A DNA stretch of 64,000 bases from Coriaria nepalensis (Eukaryota > Streptophyta > Magnoliopsida > Cucurbitales > Coriariaceae), in assembly GCA_027186245.1 (NCBI GenBank), contig CP114481.1, positions 43,989,501-44,053,500 on the forward strand. The letters run 5' to 3'. The notes below the pieces were generated by a model that searched no databases, was not told the origin of the DNA, and saw nothing but the letters and a program-made list of their open reading frames with translations. Made by a program: the position numbers and the translations under genes. This document shows positions 11,956 to 26,293 of the stretch, in pieces. The first letter of the stretch is position 1. The number at the start of each line of letters is the position of its first letter.

Positions 11956-12771
11956 ATTGACTTGAAATGACTCATTGAACTGATTTTAAGGTTAAACGAA
12001 TGCACACTTTCTTTGCATTGATCATTTGCAAGTTATGCACAAAACTTGTGTTTGTAGTGCAAAAATAGAATGCGTTCGACTTGCTTTGAAAGAAGATATT
12101 GACTTGAAATGACTCATTGAAATGATTTTATGGTTAAACGAATGCACACTTTCGTTGCATTGATCATTTGCAAGTTATGCACAAAACTTGTGTTTGTAGT
12201 GCAAAAATAGAATGCGTTCGACTTGCTTTGAAATAAGTTATTGACTTGAAATGACTCATTGAAATGATTTTAAGGTTAAACGAATGCACACTTTCCTTGC
12301 ATTGATCATTTGCAAGTTATGCACAAAACTTGTGTTTGTTGTGCAAAAATAGAATTCGTTCGAATTGGTTTGAAAGAAGATATTGAGTTGAAATGACTCA
12401 TTGAAATGATTTTAAGGTTAAACGAATGCACACTTTCGTTGCATTGATCATCTGCAAGTTATGCACAGAAGTTGTGTTTGTAGTGAAAAAATAGAATTCG
12501 TTCGAATTGGTTTGAAAGAAGATATTGAGTTGAAATGACTCATTGAAATGATTTTAAGGTTAAACGAATGCAACCTTTCGTTGCATTGATCATTTGCAAG
12601 TTTTGCACAAAACTTGTGTTTGTAGTGCAAAAATAGAATTCGTTCGACTTGCTTTGAAAGAAGAGATTGAGTTGAAATGACTCATTGAAATGATTTTAAG
12701 GTTAAACGAATGCACACTTTCGTTGCATTGATCATTTGCAAGTGATGCACAAAACTTGTGTTTGTAGTGCA
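11281..12771 (+). repeat. Block C, copy 2 (partner 3035-4525)
   Basis: Follows the marker order of 3035-4525 at offset 8246. It overlaps the end of B2, showing that B and C blocks were copied across different boundaries. Private changes include GAAGAGATTG near 12663. Confidence 0.9.
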
Positions 12772-13708
12772 AAAATAGAATTCGTTCGAATTGCTTTGAA
12801 AGAAGATATTGAGTTGAAATGACTCATTGAAATGATTTTAAGGTTAAACAAATGCACAGTTTCGTTGCATTGATCATTTGCAAGTTATGCACAAAACTTG
12901 TGTTTGTTGTGCAAAAATAGAATTCGTTCGACTTGCTTTGAAAGAAGATATTGAGTTGAAATGACTCATTGAAATGATTTTAAGGTTAAACGAATGCACA
13001 CTTTTCTTTGCATTGATCATTTGCAAGTTATGCACAAAACTTGTGTTTGTAGTGCAAAAATAGAATTCGTTCCACTTGCTTGGAAATAAGTTATTGACTT
13101 GGACTGACTCATTGAAATGATTTTAAGGTTAAACGAATGCACACTTTTGTTGCATTGATCATTTGCAAGTTATGCACAAAAGTTGTGTTTGTAGTGTAAA
13201 AATAGAATTCGTTCGACTTGCTTTGAAATAAGTTATTGATTTGAAATGACTCATTGAACTGATTTTAAGGTTAAACGAATGCACACTTTCGTTGCATTGA
13301 TCATTTGCAAGTTATGCACAAAACATGCGTTTGTAGTGCAAAAATAGAATGCGTTCGACTTGCTTTGAAATAAGTTATTGACTTGAAATGACTCATTGAA
13401 ATGATCATAAGGTTAAACGAATGCACACTTTCCTTGCATTGATCATTTGCAAGTTATGCGCAAAACTTGTGTTTGTAGTGCAAAAATAGAATGCGTTCGA
13501 CTAGCTTTTTAAGAAGATATTGACTTGAAATGACTCATTGAAATGATTTTAAGGTTAAACGAATGCACACTTTCGTTGCATTGATCATTTGCAAGTTATG
13601 CATAAAACTTGCGTTTGTAGTGCAAAAAATAGAATGCGTTCGACTTGCTTTGAAAGAAGATATTGACTTGAAATGACTCATTGAAATGATTTTATGGTTA
13701 AACGAATG
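12772..13708 (+). repeat. Linker monomers between block C2 and module B3
   Basis: About 6.6 monomers. It begins with AAACAAATGCACAG (also near 5026, 16541 and 18388). It then repeats the 9092-9580 series at offset 3982 and carries the TTTTTAAGAAG monomer shared with 7101. Confidence 0.88.
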
Positions 13709-16120
13709 CACACTTTCGTTGCGTTGATCATTTGCAAGTTATGCACAAAACTTGTGTTTGTAGTGCAAAAATAGGTTGCGTTCGACTTGCTTTGAAATAA
13801 GTTATTGACTTGAAATGACTCATTGAAATGATTTTCAGGTTAAACGAATGCACACTTTCCTTGCATTAATCATTTGCAAGTTATGCACAAAACTTGTGTT
13901 TGTAGTGCAAATTATAGAATTCGTTCGAATTGCTTTGAAAGATGACATTGAGTTGAAATGACTCATTGAAATGATTTTAAGGTTAAACGAATGCACACTT
14001 TCCTTGCATTGATCATTTGTAAGTTATGCACAAAACTTGTGTTTGTAGTGCAAAAATAGAATGCGTTCGACTTGCTTTGAAAGAAGATATTGACTTGAAA
14101 TGACTCATTGAAATGATTTTATGGTTAAACGAATGCACACTTTCGTTGCATTGATCATTTGCAAGTTATGCACAAAACTTGTGTTTGTAGTGCAAAAATA
14201 GGTTGCGTTCGACTTGCTTTGAAATAAGTTATTGACTTGAAATGACTCATTGAAATGATTTTCAGGTTAAACGAATGCACACTTTCCTTGCATTAATCAT
14301 TTGCAAGTTATGCACAAAACTTGTGTTTGTAGTGCAAATTATAGAATTCGTTCGAATTGCTTTGAAAGATGACATTGAGTTGAAATGACTCATTGAAATG
14401 ATTTTAAGGTTAAACGAATGCACACTTTCCTTGCATTGATCATTTGCAAGTTATGCACAAAACTTGTGTTTGTAGTGCAAATTATAGAATTCGTTCGAAT
14501 TGCTTTGAAAGATGATATTGAGTTGAAATGACTCATTTTAATGATTTTAAGGTTAAACGAATGCACACTTTCCTTGCATTGATCCTTTGCAAGTTATGCA
14601 CAAAACTTGTGTTTGTAGTGCAAAAATAAAATGCGTTCGACTTGCTTTGAAATAAGTTATTGACGTGAAATGACTCATTGAAATGATTTTAAGGTTAAAC
14701 GAATGAACACTTTCCTTGCATTGATCATTTGCAAGTTATGCACAGAAGTTGTGTTTGTAGTGAAAAAATAGAATTCGTTCGAATTGCTTTGAAATAAGAT
14801 ATTGAGTTGAAATGACTCACTGAAATGATTTTAAGGTTAAACGAATGCACACTTTCCTTGCATTGATCATTTGCAAGTTATGCACAAAACTTGTGTTTGT
14901 AGTGCAAAAATAGAATGCGTTCGACTTGCTTTGAATGAAGATATTGACTTGAAATGACTCATTGAAATGATTTTAAGGTTAAACGAATGCACACTTTCGT
15001 TGGATTGATCATTTGCAAGTTATGCACAAAACATGTGTTTGTAGTGCAAAAATAGAATGCGTTTGACCTGCTTTGAAATTAATTATTGACTTGAAATGAC
15101 TCATTGAAATGATTTTAAGGTTAAACGAATGCACACTTTCCTTGCATTGATCATTTGCAAGTTATGCACAAACCTTGTGTTTGTTGTGCAAAAATAGAAT
15201 TCGTTCGAATTGCTTTGAAAGAAGATATTGAGTTGAAATGACTCATTGAAATGATTTTAAGGTTAAACGAATGCACACTTTCGTTGCATTGATCATTTGC
15301 AAGTTATGCACAAAACTTGGGTTTGTAGTGCAAAAATAGAATGCGTTCGACTTGCTTTGAAATAAGTTATTGACTTGAAATGACTCATTGAAATGATTTT
15401 AAGGTTAAACGAATGCACACTTTCCTTGCATTGATCATTTGCAAGTTATGCACAAAACTTGTGTTTGTAGTGCAAAAATAGAATTCGTTCGAATTGCTTT
15501 GAAAGAAGATATTGATTTGAAATGACTCATTGAAATGATTTTATGGTTAAACGAATGGACACTTTCCTTGCATTGATCATTTGCAAGTTATGCACAAAAC
15601 TTGTGTTTGTAGTGCAAAAATAGAATTCGTTCCACTTGCTTGGAAATAAGTTATTGACTTGGACTGACTCATTGAAATGATTTTAAGGTTAAACGAATGC
15701 ACACTTTTGGTGCATTGATCATTTGCAAGTTATGCACAAAAGTTGTGTTTGTAGTGTAAAAATAGAATTCGTTCGACTTGCTTTGAAATAAGTTATTGAT
15801 TTGAAATGACTCATTGAACTGATTTTAAGGTTAAACGAATGCACACTTTCGTTGCATTGATCATTTGCAAGTTATGCACAAAACATGCGTTTGTAGTGCA
15901 AAAATAGAATGCGTTCGACTTGCTTTGAAATAAGTTATTGACTTGAAATGACTCATTGAAATGATCATAAGGTTAAACGAATGCACACTTTCCTTGCATT
16001 GATCATTTGCAAGTTATGCGCAAAACTTGTGTTTGTAGTGCAAAAATAGAATGCGTTCGACTAGCTTTGAAAGAAGATATTGACTTGAAATGACTCATTG
16101 AAATGATTTTAAGGTTAAAC
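13709..16120 (+). repeat. Module B, copy B3
   Basis: About 2.4 kb matching B1 at offset 6542 and B2 at 3839 (to about 15795). One local change is ACTCATTTTAATG near 14530. A segment at 13373-15315 is also the partner of 59130-61072 at offset about 45757. Confidence 0.92.
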
Positions 16121-16875
16121 GAATGCACACTTTCGTTGCATTGATCATTTGCAAGTTATGCACAGAAGTTGTGTTTGTAGTGAAAAAATAGAATTCGTTC
16201 GAATTGGTTTGAAAGAAGATATTGAGTTGAAATGACTCATTGAAATGATTTTAAGGTTAAACGAATGCAACCTTTCGTTGCATTGATCATTTGCAAGTTT
16301 TGCAGAAAACTTGTGTTTGTAGTGCAAAAATAGAATTCGTTCGACTTGCTTTGAAAGAAGAGATTGAGTTGAAATGACTCATTGAAATGATTTTAAGGTT
16401 AAACGAATGCACACTTTCGTTGCATTGATCATTTGCAAGTGATGCACAAAACTTGTGTTTGTAGTGCAAAAATAGAATTCGTTCGAATTGCTTTGAAAGA
16501 AGATATTGAGTTGAAATGACTCATTGAAATGATTTTAAGGTTAAACAAATGCACAGTTTCGTTGCATTGATCATTTGCAAGTTATGCACAAAACTTGTGT
16601 TTGTTGTGCAAAAATAGAATTCGTTCGACTTGCTTTGAAAGAAGATATTGAGTTGAAATGACTCGTTGAAATGATTTTAAGGTTAAACGAATGCACACTT
16701 TTCGTTGCATTGATCATTTGCAAGTTATGCACAAAACTTGTGTTTGTAGTGCAAAAATAGAATTCGTTCGAATTGCTTTGAAAGAAGATATTGAGTTGAA
16801 ATGACTCATTGAAATGATTTTAAGGTTAAACGGAAGCACACTTTCGTTGCATTGATCATTTGCAAGTTATGCACA
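16085..16875 (+). repeat. Block D, copy 1 (partner 17932-18722)
   Basis: Constant offset 1847 bp (13 monomers). Shared markers are CAGAAG with GTGAAAA, GAATTGGTTTG, GCAACC, GAAGAGATTG, CAAGTGATGC, AAACAAATGCACAG (16541/18388) and CGGAAGC (16831/18678). Copies differ by scattered single bases, such as TTTTCGTTGC versus TTTTCTTTGC. Confidence 0.9.
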
Positions 16876-17931
16876 AAACATGTGTTTGTAGTGCAAAAAT
16901 AGAATGCGTTTGACCTGCTTTGAAATTAATTATTGACTTGAAATGACTCATTGAAATGATTTTAAGGTTAAACGAATGCACACTTTTCTTGCATTGATCA
17001 TTTGCAAGTTATGCACAAACCTTGTGTTTGTTGTGCAAAAATAGAATTCGTTCGAATTGCTTTGAAAGAAGATATTGAGTTGAAATGACTCATTGAAATG
17101 ATTTTAAGGTTAAACGAATGCACACTTTCTTTGCATTGATCATTTGCAAGTTATGCACAAAACTTGTGTTTGTAGTGCAAAAATAGAATTCGTTCAAATT
17201 GCTTTGAAAGAAGATATTGATTTGAAATGACTCATTGAAATGATTTTATGGTTAAAGGAATGGACACTTTCCTTGCATTGATCATTTGCAAGTTATGCAC
17301 AAAACTTGTGTTTGTAGTGCAAAAATAGAATTCGTTCCACTTGCTTGGAAATAAGTTATTGACTTGGACTGACTCATTGAAATGATTTTAAGGTTAAACG
17401 AATGCACACTTTTGTTGCATTGATCATTTGCAAGTTATGCACAAAAGTTGTGTTTGTAGTGTAAAAATAGAATTCATTCGACTTGCTTTGAAATAAGTTA
17501 TTGACTTGAAATGACTCATTGAAATGATTTTAAGGTTAAACGAATGCACACTTTCGTTGCATTGATCATTTGCAAGTTATGCACAGAAGTTGTGTTTGTA
17601 GTGAAAAAATAGAATTCGTTCGAATTGGTTTGAAAGAAGATATTGAGTTGAAATGACTCATTGAAATGATTTTAAGGTTAAACGAATGCACACTTTCGTT
17701 GCATTGATCATTTGCAAGTTATGCACAAAACTTGTGTTTGTAGTGCAAAAATAGAATGCGTTCGACTTGCTTTGAAATAAGTTATTGACTTGAAATGACT
17801 CATTGAAATGATTTTAAGGTTAAACGAATGCACACTTTCCTTGCATTGATCATTTGCAAGTTATGCACAAAACTTGTGTTTGTTGTGCAAAAATAGAATT
17901 CGTTCGAATTGGTTTGAAAGAAGATATTGAG
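16876..17931 (+). repeat. Satellite monomers between block D copies
   Basis: About 7.4 monomers combining pieces of the module B end (GCGTTTGACC, AAACCTTGTG) with the GGACAC / TTGGAAATAAG / GTGTAAAA series. No other content. Confidence 0.9.
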
Positions 17932-18722
17932 TTGAAATGACTCATTGAAATGATTTTAAGGTTAAACGAATGCACACTTTCGTTGCATTGATCATTTGCA
18001 AGTTATGCACAGAAGTTGTGTTTGTAGTGAAAAAATAGAATTCGTTCGAATTGGTTTGAAAGAAGATATTGAGTTGAAATGACTCATTGAAATGATTTTA
18101 AGGTTAAACGAATGCAACCTTTCGTTGCATTGATCATTTGCAAGTTTTGCACAAAACTTGTGTTTGTAGTGCAAAAATAGAATTCGTTCGACTTGCTTTG
18201 AAAGAAGAGATTGAGTTGAAATGACTCATTGAAATGATTTTAAGGTTAAACGAATGCACACTTTCGTTGCATTGATCATTTGCAAGTGATGCACAAAACT
18301 TGTGTTTGTAGTGCAAAAATAGAATTCGTTCGAATTGCTTTGAAAGAAGATATTGAGTTGAAATGACTCATTGAAATGATTTTAAGGTTAAACAAATGCA
18401 CAGTTTCGTTGCATTGATCATTTGCAAGTTATGCACAAAACTTGTGTTTGTTGTGCAAAAATAGAATTCGTTCGACTTGCTTTGAAAGAAGATATTGAGT
18501 TGAAATGACTCATTGAAATGATTTTAAGGTTAAACGAATGCACACTTTTCTTTGCATTGATCATTTGCAAGTTATGCACAAAACTTGTGTTTGTAGTGCA
18601 AAAATAGAATTCGTTCGAATTGCTTTGAAAGAAGATATTGAGTTGAAATGACTCATTGAAATGATTTTAAGGTTAAACGGAAGCACACTTTCGTTGCATT
18701 GATCATTTGCAAGTTATGCACA
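17932..18722 (+). repeat. Block D, copy 2 (partner 16085-16875)
   Basis: Same variant series as 16085-16875. It continues into CGGAAGC, GTGCTTGTAG and ATTGCAACGAT monomers that resemble 5.3-5.9 kb. Confidence 0.88.
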
Positions 18723-19139
18723 AAACTTGTGCTTGTAGTGCAAAAATAGAATTCGTTCCACTTGCTTTGAAAGAAGATATTGACTTGAAATGACTCATTG
18801 CAACGATTTTAAGGTTAAACGAATGCACACTTTACCTGCATTGACCATTTGCAAGTTATGCACAAAACTTGTGTTTGTTGTGCAAAAATAGAATTCGTTC
18901 GAATTGCTTTGAAAGAAGATATTGAGTTGAAATGACTCATTGAAATGATTTTAAGGTTAAACGAATGCACACTTTCCTTGCATTGATCATTTGCAAGTTA
19001 TGCACAAAACTTGTGTTTGTTGTGCAAAAATAGAATTCGTTCCACTTGCTTTGAAAGAAGATATTGACTTGAAATGACTCATTGCAACGATCTTAAGGTT
19101 AAACGAATGCACACTTTTCCTGCATTGATCATTTGCAAG
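18723..19139 (+). repeat. Satellite monomers leading into the 2132-bp duplication
   Basis: About three monomers with TTGCAACGAT, TTTACCTGC, TTGTTGTGC and TTTTCCTGC variants. No other content. Confidence 0.85.
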
Positions 19140-21271
19140 TTATGCACAAAACTTGTGTTTGTTGTGCAAAAATAGAATTCGTTCGAATTGCTTTGAAAGA
19201 AGATATTGAGTTGAAATGACTCATCGAAATGATTTTAAGGTTAAACGAATGCACACTTTTCTTTGCATTGATCATTTGCAAGTTATGCACAAAACTTGTG
19301 TTTGTCGTGCAAAAATAGAATTCGTTCGAATCGCTTTGAAAGAAGATATTGAGTTGAAATGACTCATTGAAATGATTTTATGGTTAAACGAATGGACACT
19401 TTCCTTGCATTGATCATTTGCAAGTTATGCACAAAACTTGTGTTTGTAGTGCAAAAATAGAATTCGTTCCACTTGCTTGGAAATAAGTTATTGACTTGGA
19501 CTGACTCATTGAAATGATTTTAAGGTTAAACGAATGCACACTTTCGTTGCATTGATCATTTGCAAGTTATGCACAAAACTTGTGTTTGTAGTGCAAAAAT
19601 AGAATTCGTTCGACTTGCTTTGAAATAAGTTATTGACTTGGACTGACTCATTGAAATGATTTTAAGGTTAAACGAATGCACACTTTTGTTGCATTGATCA
19701 TTTGCAAGTTATGCACAAAAGTTGTGTTTGTAGTGTAAAAATAGAATTCGTTCGACTTGCTTTGAAATAAGTTATTGACTTGAAATGACTCATTGAACTG
19801 ATTTTAAGGTTAAACGAATGCACACATTCTTTGCATTGATCATTTGCAAGTTATGCACAAAACTTGTGTTTGTAGTGCAAAAATAGAATGCGTTCGACTT
19901 GCTTTGAAAGAAGATATTGACTTGAAATGACTCATTGAAATGATTTTATGGTTAAACGAATGCACACTTTCGTTGCATTGATCATTTGCAAGTTATGCAC
20001 AAAACTTGTGTTTGTAGAGCAAAAATAGAATGCGTTCGACTTGCTTTGAAATAAGTTATTGACTTGAAATGACTCATTGAAATGATTTTAAGGTTAAACG
20101 AATGCACACTTTCCTTGCATTGATCATTTGCAAGTTATGCACAAAACTTGTGTTTGTTGTGCAAAAATAGAATTCGTTCGAATTGGTTTGAAAGAAGATA
20201 TTGAGTTGAAATGACTCATTGAAATGATTTTAAGGTTAAACGAATGCACACTTTCGTTGCATTGATCATTTGCAAGTCATGCACAGAAGTTGTGTTTGTA
20301 GAGAAAAAATAGAATTCGTTCGAATTGGTTTGAAAGAAGATATTGAGTTGAAATGACTCATTGAAATGATTTTAAGGTTAAACGAATGCAACCTTTCGTT
20401 GCATTGATCATTTGCAAGTTTTGCACAAAACTTGTGTTTGTAGTGCAAAAATAGAATTCGTTCGACTTGCTTTGAAAGAAGATATTGAGTTGAAATGACT
20501 CATTGAAATGATTTTAAGGTTAAACGAATGCACACTTTCGTTGCATTGATCATTTGCAAGTTATGCACAGAAGTTGTGTTTGTAGTGAAAAAATAGAATT
20601 CGTTCGAATTGGTTTGAAAGAAGATATTGAGTTGAAATGACTCATTGAAATGATTTTAAGGTTAAACGAATGCAACCTTTCGTTGCATTGATCATTTGCA
20701 AGTTATGCACAAAACTTGTGTTTGTTGCGCAAAAATAGAATTCGTTCGACTTGCTTTGAAAGAAGATATTGAGTTGAAATGACTCATTGAAATGATTTTA
20801 AGGTTAAACGAATGCACACTTTCGTTGCATTGATCATTTGCAAGTTATGCACAAAACTTGGGTTTGTAGTGCAAAAATAGAATTCGTTCGAATTGCTTTG
20901 AAAGAAGATATTGAGTTGAAATGACTCATTGAAATGATTTTAAGGTTAAACGGAAGCACACTTTCGTTGCATTTATCATTTGCAAGTTATGCACAAAACT
21001 TGTGCTTGTAGTGCAAAAATAGAATTCGTTCCACTTGCTTTGAAAGAAGATATTGACTTGAAATGACTCATTGCAACGATTTTAAGGTTAAACGAATGCA
21101 CACTTTACCTGCATTGACCATTTGCAAGTTATGCACAAAACTTGTGTTTGTTGTGCAAAAATAGAATTCGTTCGAATTGCTTTGAAAGAAGATATTGAGT
21201 TGAAATGACTCATTGAAATGATTTTAAGGTTAAACGGATGCACACTTTTCTTTGCATTGATCATTTGCAAG
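19140..21271 (+). repeat. 2132-bp (15-monomer) higher-order unit, copy 1
   Basis: Every rare variant recurs exactly 2132 bp downstream: ACTCATCG (19221/21353), TTTGTCGTGC (19305/21437), AATCGC, CACACATTC, TTTGTAGAGC, CAAGTCATGC, TTGTTGCGC, GCATTTATC. Reading both copies side by side I found one difference, T at 19900 versus C at 22032. Left boundary is approximate. Confidence 0.93.
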
Positions 21272-23403
21272 TTATGCACAAAACTTGTGTTTGTTGTGCA
21301 AAAATAGAATTCGTTCGAATTGCTTTGAAAGAAGATATTGAGTTGAAATGACTCATCGAAATGATTTTAAGGTTAAACGAATGCACACTTTTCTTTGCAT
21401 TGATCATTTGCAAGTTATGCACAAAACTTGTGTTTGTCGTGCAAAAATAGAATTCGTTCGAATCGCTTTGAAAGAAGATATTGAGTTGAAATGACTCATT
21501 GAAATGATTTTATGGTTAAACGAATGGACACTTTCCTTGCATTGATCATTTGCAAGTTATGCACAAAACTTGTGTTTGTAGTGCAAAAATAGAATTCGTT
21601 CCACTTGCTTGGAAATAAGTTATTGACTTGGACTGACTCATTGAAATGATTTTAAGGTTAAACGAATGCACACTTTCGTTGCATTGATCATTTGCAAGTT
21701 ATGCACAAAACTTGTGTTTGTAGTGCAAAAATAGAATTCGTTCGACTTGCTTTGAAATAAGTTATTGACTTGGACTGACTCATTGAAATGATTTTAAGGT
21801 TAAACGAATGCACACTTTTGTTGCATTGATCATTTGCAAGTTATGCACAAAAGTTGTGTTTGTAGTGTAAAAATAGAATTCGTTCGACTTGCTTTGAAAT
21901 AAGTTATTGACTTGAAATGACTCATTGAACTGATTTTAAGGTTAAACGAATGCACACATTCTTTGCATTGATCATTTGCAAGTTATGCACAAAACTTGTG
22001 TTTGTAGTGCAAAAATAGAATGCGTTCGACTCGCTTTGAAAGAAGATATTGACTTGAAATGACTCATTGAAATGATTTTATGGTTAAACGAATGCACACT
22101 TTCGTTGCATTGATCATTTGCAAGTTATGCACAAAACTTGTGTTTGTAGAGCAAAAATAGAATGCGTTCGACTTGCTTTGAAATAAGTTATTGACTTGAA
22201 ATGACTCATTGAAATGATTTTAAGGTTAAACGAATGCACACTTTCCTTGCATTGATCATTTGCAAGTTATGCACAAAACTTGTGTTTGTTGTGCAAAAAT
22301 AGAATTCGTTCGAATTGGTTTGAAAGAAGATATTGAGTTGAAATGACTCATTGAAATGATTTTAAGGTTAAACGAATGCACACTTTCGTTGCATTGATCA
22401 TTTGCAAGTCATGCACAGAAGTTGTGTTTGTAGAGAAAAAATAGAATTCGTTCGAATTGGTTTGAAAGAAGATATTGAGTTGAAATGACTCATTGAAATG
22501 ATTTTAAGGTTAAACGAATGCAACCTTTCGTTGCATTGATCATTTGCAAGTTTTGCACAAAACTTGTGTTTGTAGTGCAAAAATAGAATTCGTTCGACTT
22601 GCTTTGAAAGAAGATATTGAGTTGAAATGACTCATTGAAATGATTTTAAGGTTAAACGAATGCACACTTTCGTTGCATTGATCATTTGCAAGTTATGCAC
22701 AGAAGTTGTGTTTGTAGTGAAAAAATAGAATTCGTTCGAATTGGTTTGAAAGAAGATATTGAGTTGAAATGACTCATTGAAATGATTTTAAGGTTAAACG
22801 AATGCAACCTTTCGTTGCATTGATCATTTGCAAGTTATGCACAAAACTTGTGTTTGTTGCGCAAAAATAGAATTCGTTCGACTTGCTTTGAAAGAAGATA
22901 TTGAGTTGAAATGACTCATTGAAATGATTTTAAGGTTAAACGAATGCACACTTTCGTTGCATTGATCATTTGCAAGTTATGCACAAAACTTGGGTTTGTA
23001 GTGCAAAAATAGAATTCGTTCGAATTGCTTTGAAAGAAGATATTGAGTTGAAATGACTCATTGAAATGATTTTAAGGTTAAACGGAAGCACACTTTCGTT
23101 GCATTTATCATTTGCAAGTTATGCACAAAACTTGTGCTTGTAGTGCAAAAATAGAATTCGTTCCACTTGCTTTGAAAGAAGATATTGACTTGAAATGACT
23201 CATTGCAACGATTTTAAGGTTAAACGAATGCACACTTTACCTGCATTGACCATTTGCAAGTTATGCACAAAACTTGTGTTTGTTGTGCAAAAATAGAATT
23301 CGTTCGAATTGCTTTGAAAGAAGATATTGAGTTGAAATGACTCATTGAAATGATTTTAAGGTTAAACGGATGCACACTTTTCTTTGCATTGATCATTTGC
23401 AAG
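21272..23403 (+). repeat. 2132-bp (15-monomer) higher-order unit, copy 2
   Basis: Directly adjacent to copy 1 and almost identical to it. Similarity ends at about 23403, where GTAGTGC and a GGACAC monomer follow instead of GTTGTGC. Such a duplication is typical of recent unequal exchange, but an assembly duplication would look the same. Confidence 0.92.
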
Positions 23404-26293
23404 TTATGCACAAAACTTGTGTTTGTAGTGCAAAAATAGAATTCGTTCGAATTGCTTTGAAAGAAGATATTGAGTTGAAATGACTCATTGAAATGATTTT
23501 ATGGTTAAACGAATGGACACTTTCCTTGCATTGATCATTTGCAAGTTATGCACAAAACTTGTGTTTGTAGTGCAAAAATAGAATTCGTTCCACTTGCTTT
23601 GAAATAAGTTATTGACTTGGACTGACTCATTGCAATGATTTTAAGGTTAAACGAATGCACACTTTACCTGCATTGATCATTTGCAAGTTATGCACAAAAG
23701 TTGTGTTTGTAGTGTAAAAATAGAATTCGTTCGAATTGCTTTGAAAGAAGATATTGAGTTGAAATGACTCATTGAACTGATTTTAAGGTTAAACGAATGC
23801 ACACTTTCTTTGCATTGATCATTTGCAAGTTATCCACAAAACTTGTGTTTTTAGTGCAAAAATAGAATGCGTTCGACTTGCTTTGAAAGAAGATATTGAC
23901 TTGAAATGACTCATTGAAATGATTTTATGGTTAAACGAATGCACACTTTCGTTGCATTGATCATTTGCAAGTTATGCACAAAACTTGTGTTTGTAGTGCA
24001 AAAATAGAATGCGTTCGACTTGCTTTGAAATAAGTTATTGACTTGAAATGACTCATTGAAATGATTTTAAGGTTAAACGAATGCACACTTTCCTTGCATT
24101 GATCATTTGCAAGTTATGCACAAAACTTGTGTTTGTAGTGCAAAAATAGAATTCGTTCGACTTGCTTTGAAAGAAGATATTGAGTTGAAATGACTCATTG
24201 AAATGATTTTAAGGTTAAACGAATGCACACATTCCTTGCATTGATCATTTGCAAGTTATGCATAAAACTTGCGTTTGTAGTCGAAAAATAGAATGCGTTC
24301 GACTTGCTTTGAAATAAGTTATTGACTTGAAATGACTCATTGAAATGATTTTAAGGTTAAACGAATGCACACTTTCGTTGCATTGATCATTTGCAAGTTA
24401 TGCACAAAACTTGTGTTTGTAGTGCAAAAATAAATTCGTTCGACCTGCTTTGAAATAAGTTATTGACTTGAAATGACTCATTGAAATGATTTTAAGGTTA
24501 AACTAATGCACACTTTCCTTGCATTGATCATTTGCAAGTTACGCACAAAACTTGTGTTTGTTGTGCAAAAATAGAATTCGTTCGAATTGCTTTGAAAGAA
24601 GATATTGAGTTGAAATGACTCATTGAAATGATTTTAAGGTTAAACGAATGCACACTTTCTTTGCATTGATCATTTGCAAGTTATGCACAAAACTTGTGTT
24701 TGTAGTGCAAAAATAGAATGCGTTCGACTTGCTTTGAAAGAAGATATTGACTTGAAATGACTCATTGCAACGATCTTAAGGTTAAACGAATGCACACTTT
24801 ACCTGCATTGATCATTTGCAAGTTATGCACAAAACCTGTGTTTGTTGTGCAAAAATAGAATTCGTTCGAATTGCTTTGAAAGAAGATATTGAGTTGAAAT
24901 GACTCATCGAAATGATTTTAAGGTTAAACGAATGCACACTTTTCTTTGCATTGATCATTTGCAAGTTATGCACAAAACTTGTGTTTGTAGTGCAAAAATA
25001 GAATTCGTTCGAATTGCTTTGAAAGAAGATATTGAGTTGAAATGACTCATTGAAATGATTTTATGGTTAAACGAATGGACACTTTCCTTGCATTGATCAT
25101 TTGCAAGTTATGCACAAAACTTGTGTTTGTAGTGCAAAAATAGAATTCGTTCCACTTGCTTGGAAATAAGTTATTGACTTGGACTGACTCATTGCAATGA
25201 TTTTAAGGTTAAACGAATGCACACTTTACCTGCATTGATCATTCGCAAGTTATGCACAAAACTTGTGTTTGTTGTGCAAAAATAGAATTCGTTCGACTTG
25301 CTTTGAAATAAGTTATTGACTTGGACTGACTCATTGAAATGATTTTAAGGTTAAACGAATGCACACTTTTGTTGCATTGATCATTTGCAAGTTATGCACA
25401 AAACTTGTGTTTGTAGTGCAAAAATAAATTCGTTCGACTTGCTTTGAAATAAGTTATTGACTTGAAATGACTCATTGAAATGATTTTAAGGTTAAACTAA
25501 CGCACACTTTCCTTGCATTGATCATTTGCAAGTTATGCACAGAAGTTGTGTTTGTTGTGAAAAAATAGAATTCGTTCGAATTGGTTTGAAAGAAGATATT
25601 GAGTTGAAATGACTCATTGAAATGATTTTAAGGTTAAACGAATGCAACCTTTCGTTGCATTGATCATTTGCAAGTTTTGCACAAAACTTGTGTTTGTAGT
25701 GCAAAAATAGAATTCGTTCGACTTGCTTTGAAATAAGTTATTGACTTGGACTGACTCATTGAAATGATTTTAAGGTTAAACGAATGCACACTTTCGTTGC
25801 ATTGATCATTCGCAAGTTATGCACAAAACTTGTGTTTGTAGTGCAAAAATAGAATTCGTTCGACTTGCTTTGAAATAAGTTATTGACTTGGACTGACTCA
25901 TTGAAATGATTTTAAGGTTAAACGAATGCACACTTTTGTTGCATTGATCATTTGCAAGTTATGCACAAAAGTTGTGTTTGTAGTGTAAAAATAGAATTCG
26001 TTCGACTTGCTTTGAAATAAGTTATTGACTTGAAATGACTCATTGAACTGATTTTAAGGTTAAACGAATGCACACTTTCTTTGCATTGATCATTTGCAAG
26101 TTATGCACAAAACTTGTGTTTGTAGCGCAAAAATAGAATGCGTTCGACTTGCTTTGAAAGAAGATATTGACTTGAAATGACTCATTGAAATGATTTTATG
26201 GTTAAACGAATGCACACTTTCGTTGCATTGATCATTTGCAAGTTATGCACAAAACTTGTGTTTGTAGTGCAAAAATAGAATGCGTTCGACTTG
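23404..26293 (+). repeat. Mixed satellite monomers without an obvious long duplication
   Basis: About 20 monomers drawing on variants of the first 20 kb: GGACAC, TTGGAC, TTTACCTGC, the AAAAATAAATTCG deletion twice, and one GCAACC monomer. Private changes include TTATCCACAAAAC (about 23832), GTTACGCAC (about 24540) and CATTCGCAAG (about 25241 and 25808). I could not fit it into a single longer period by eye. Confidence 0.85.
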
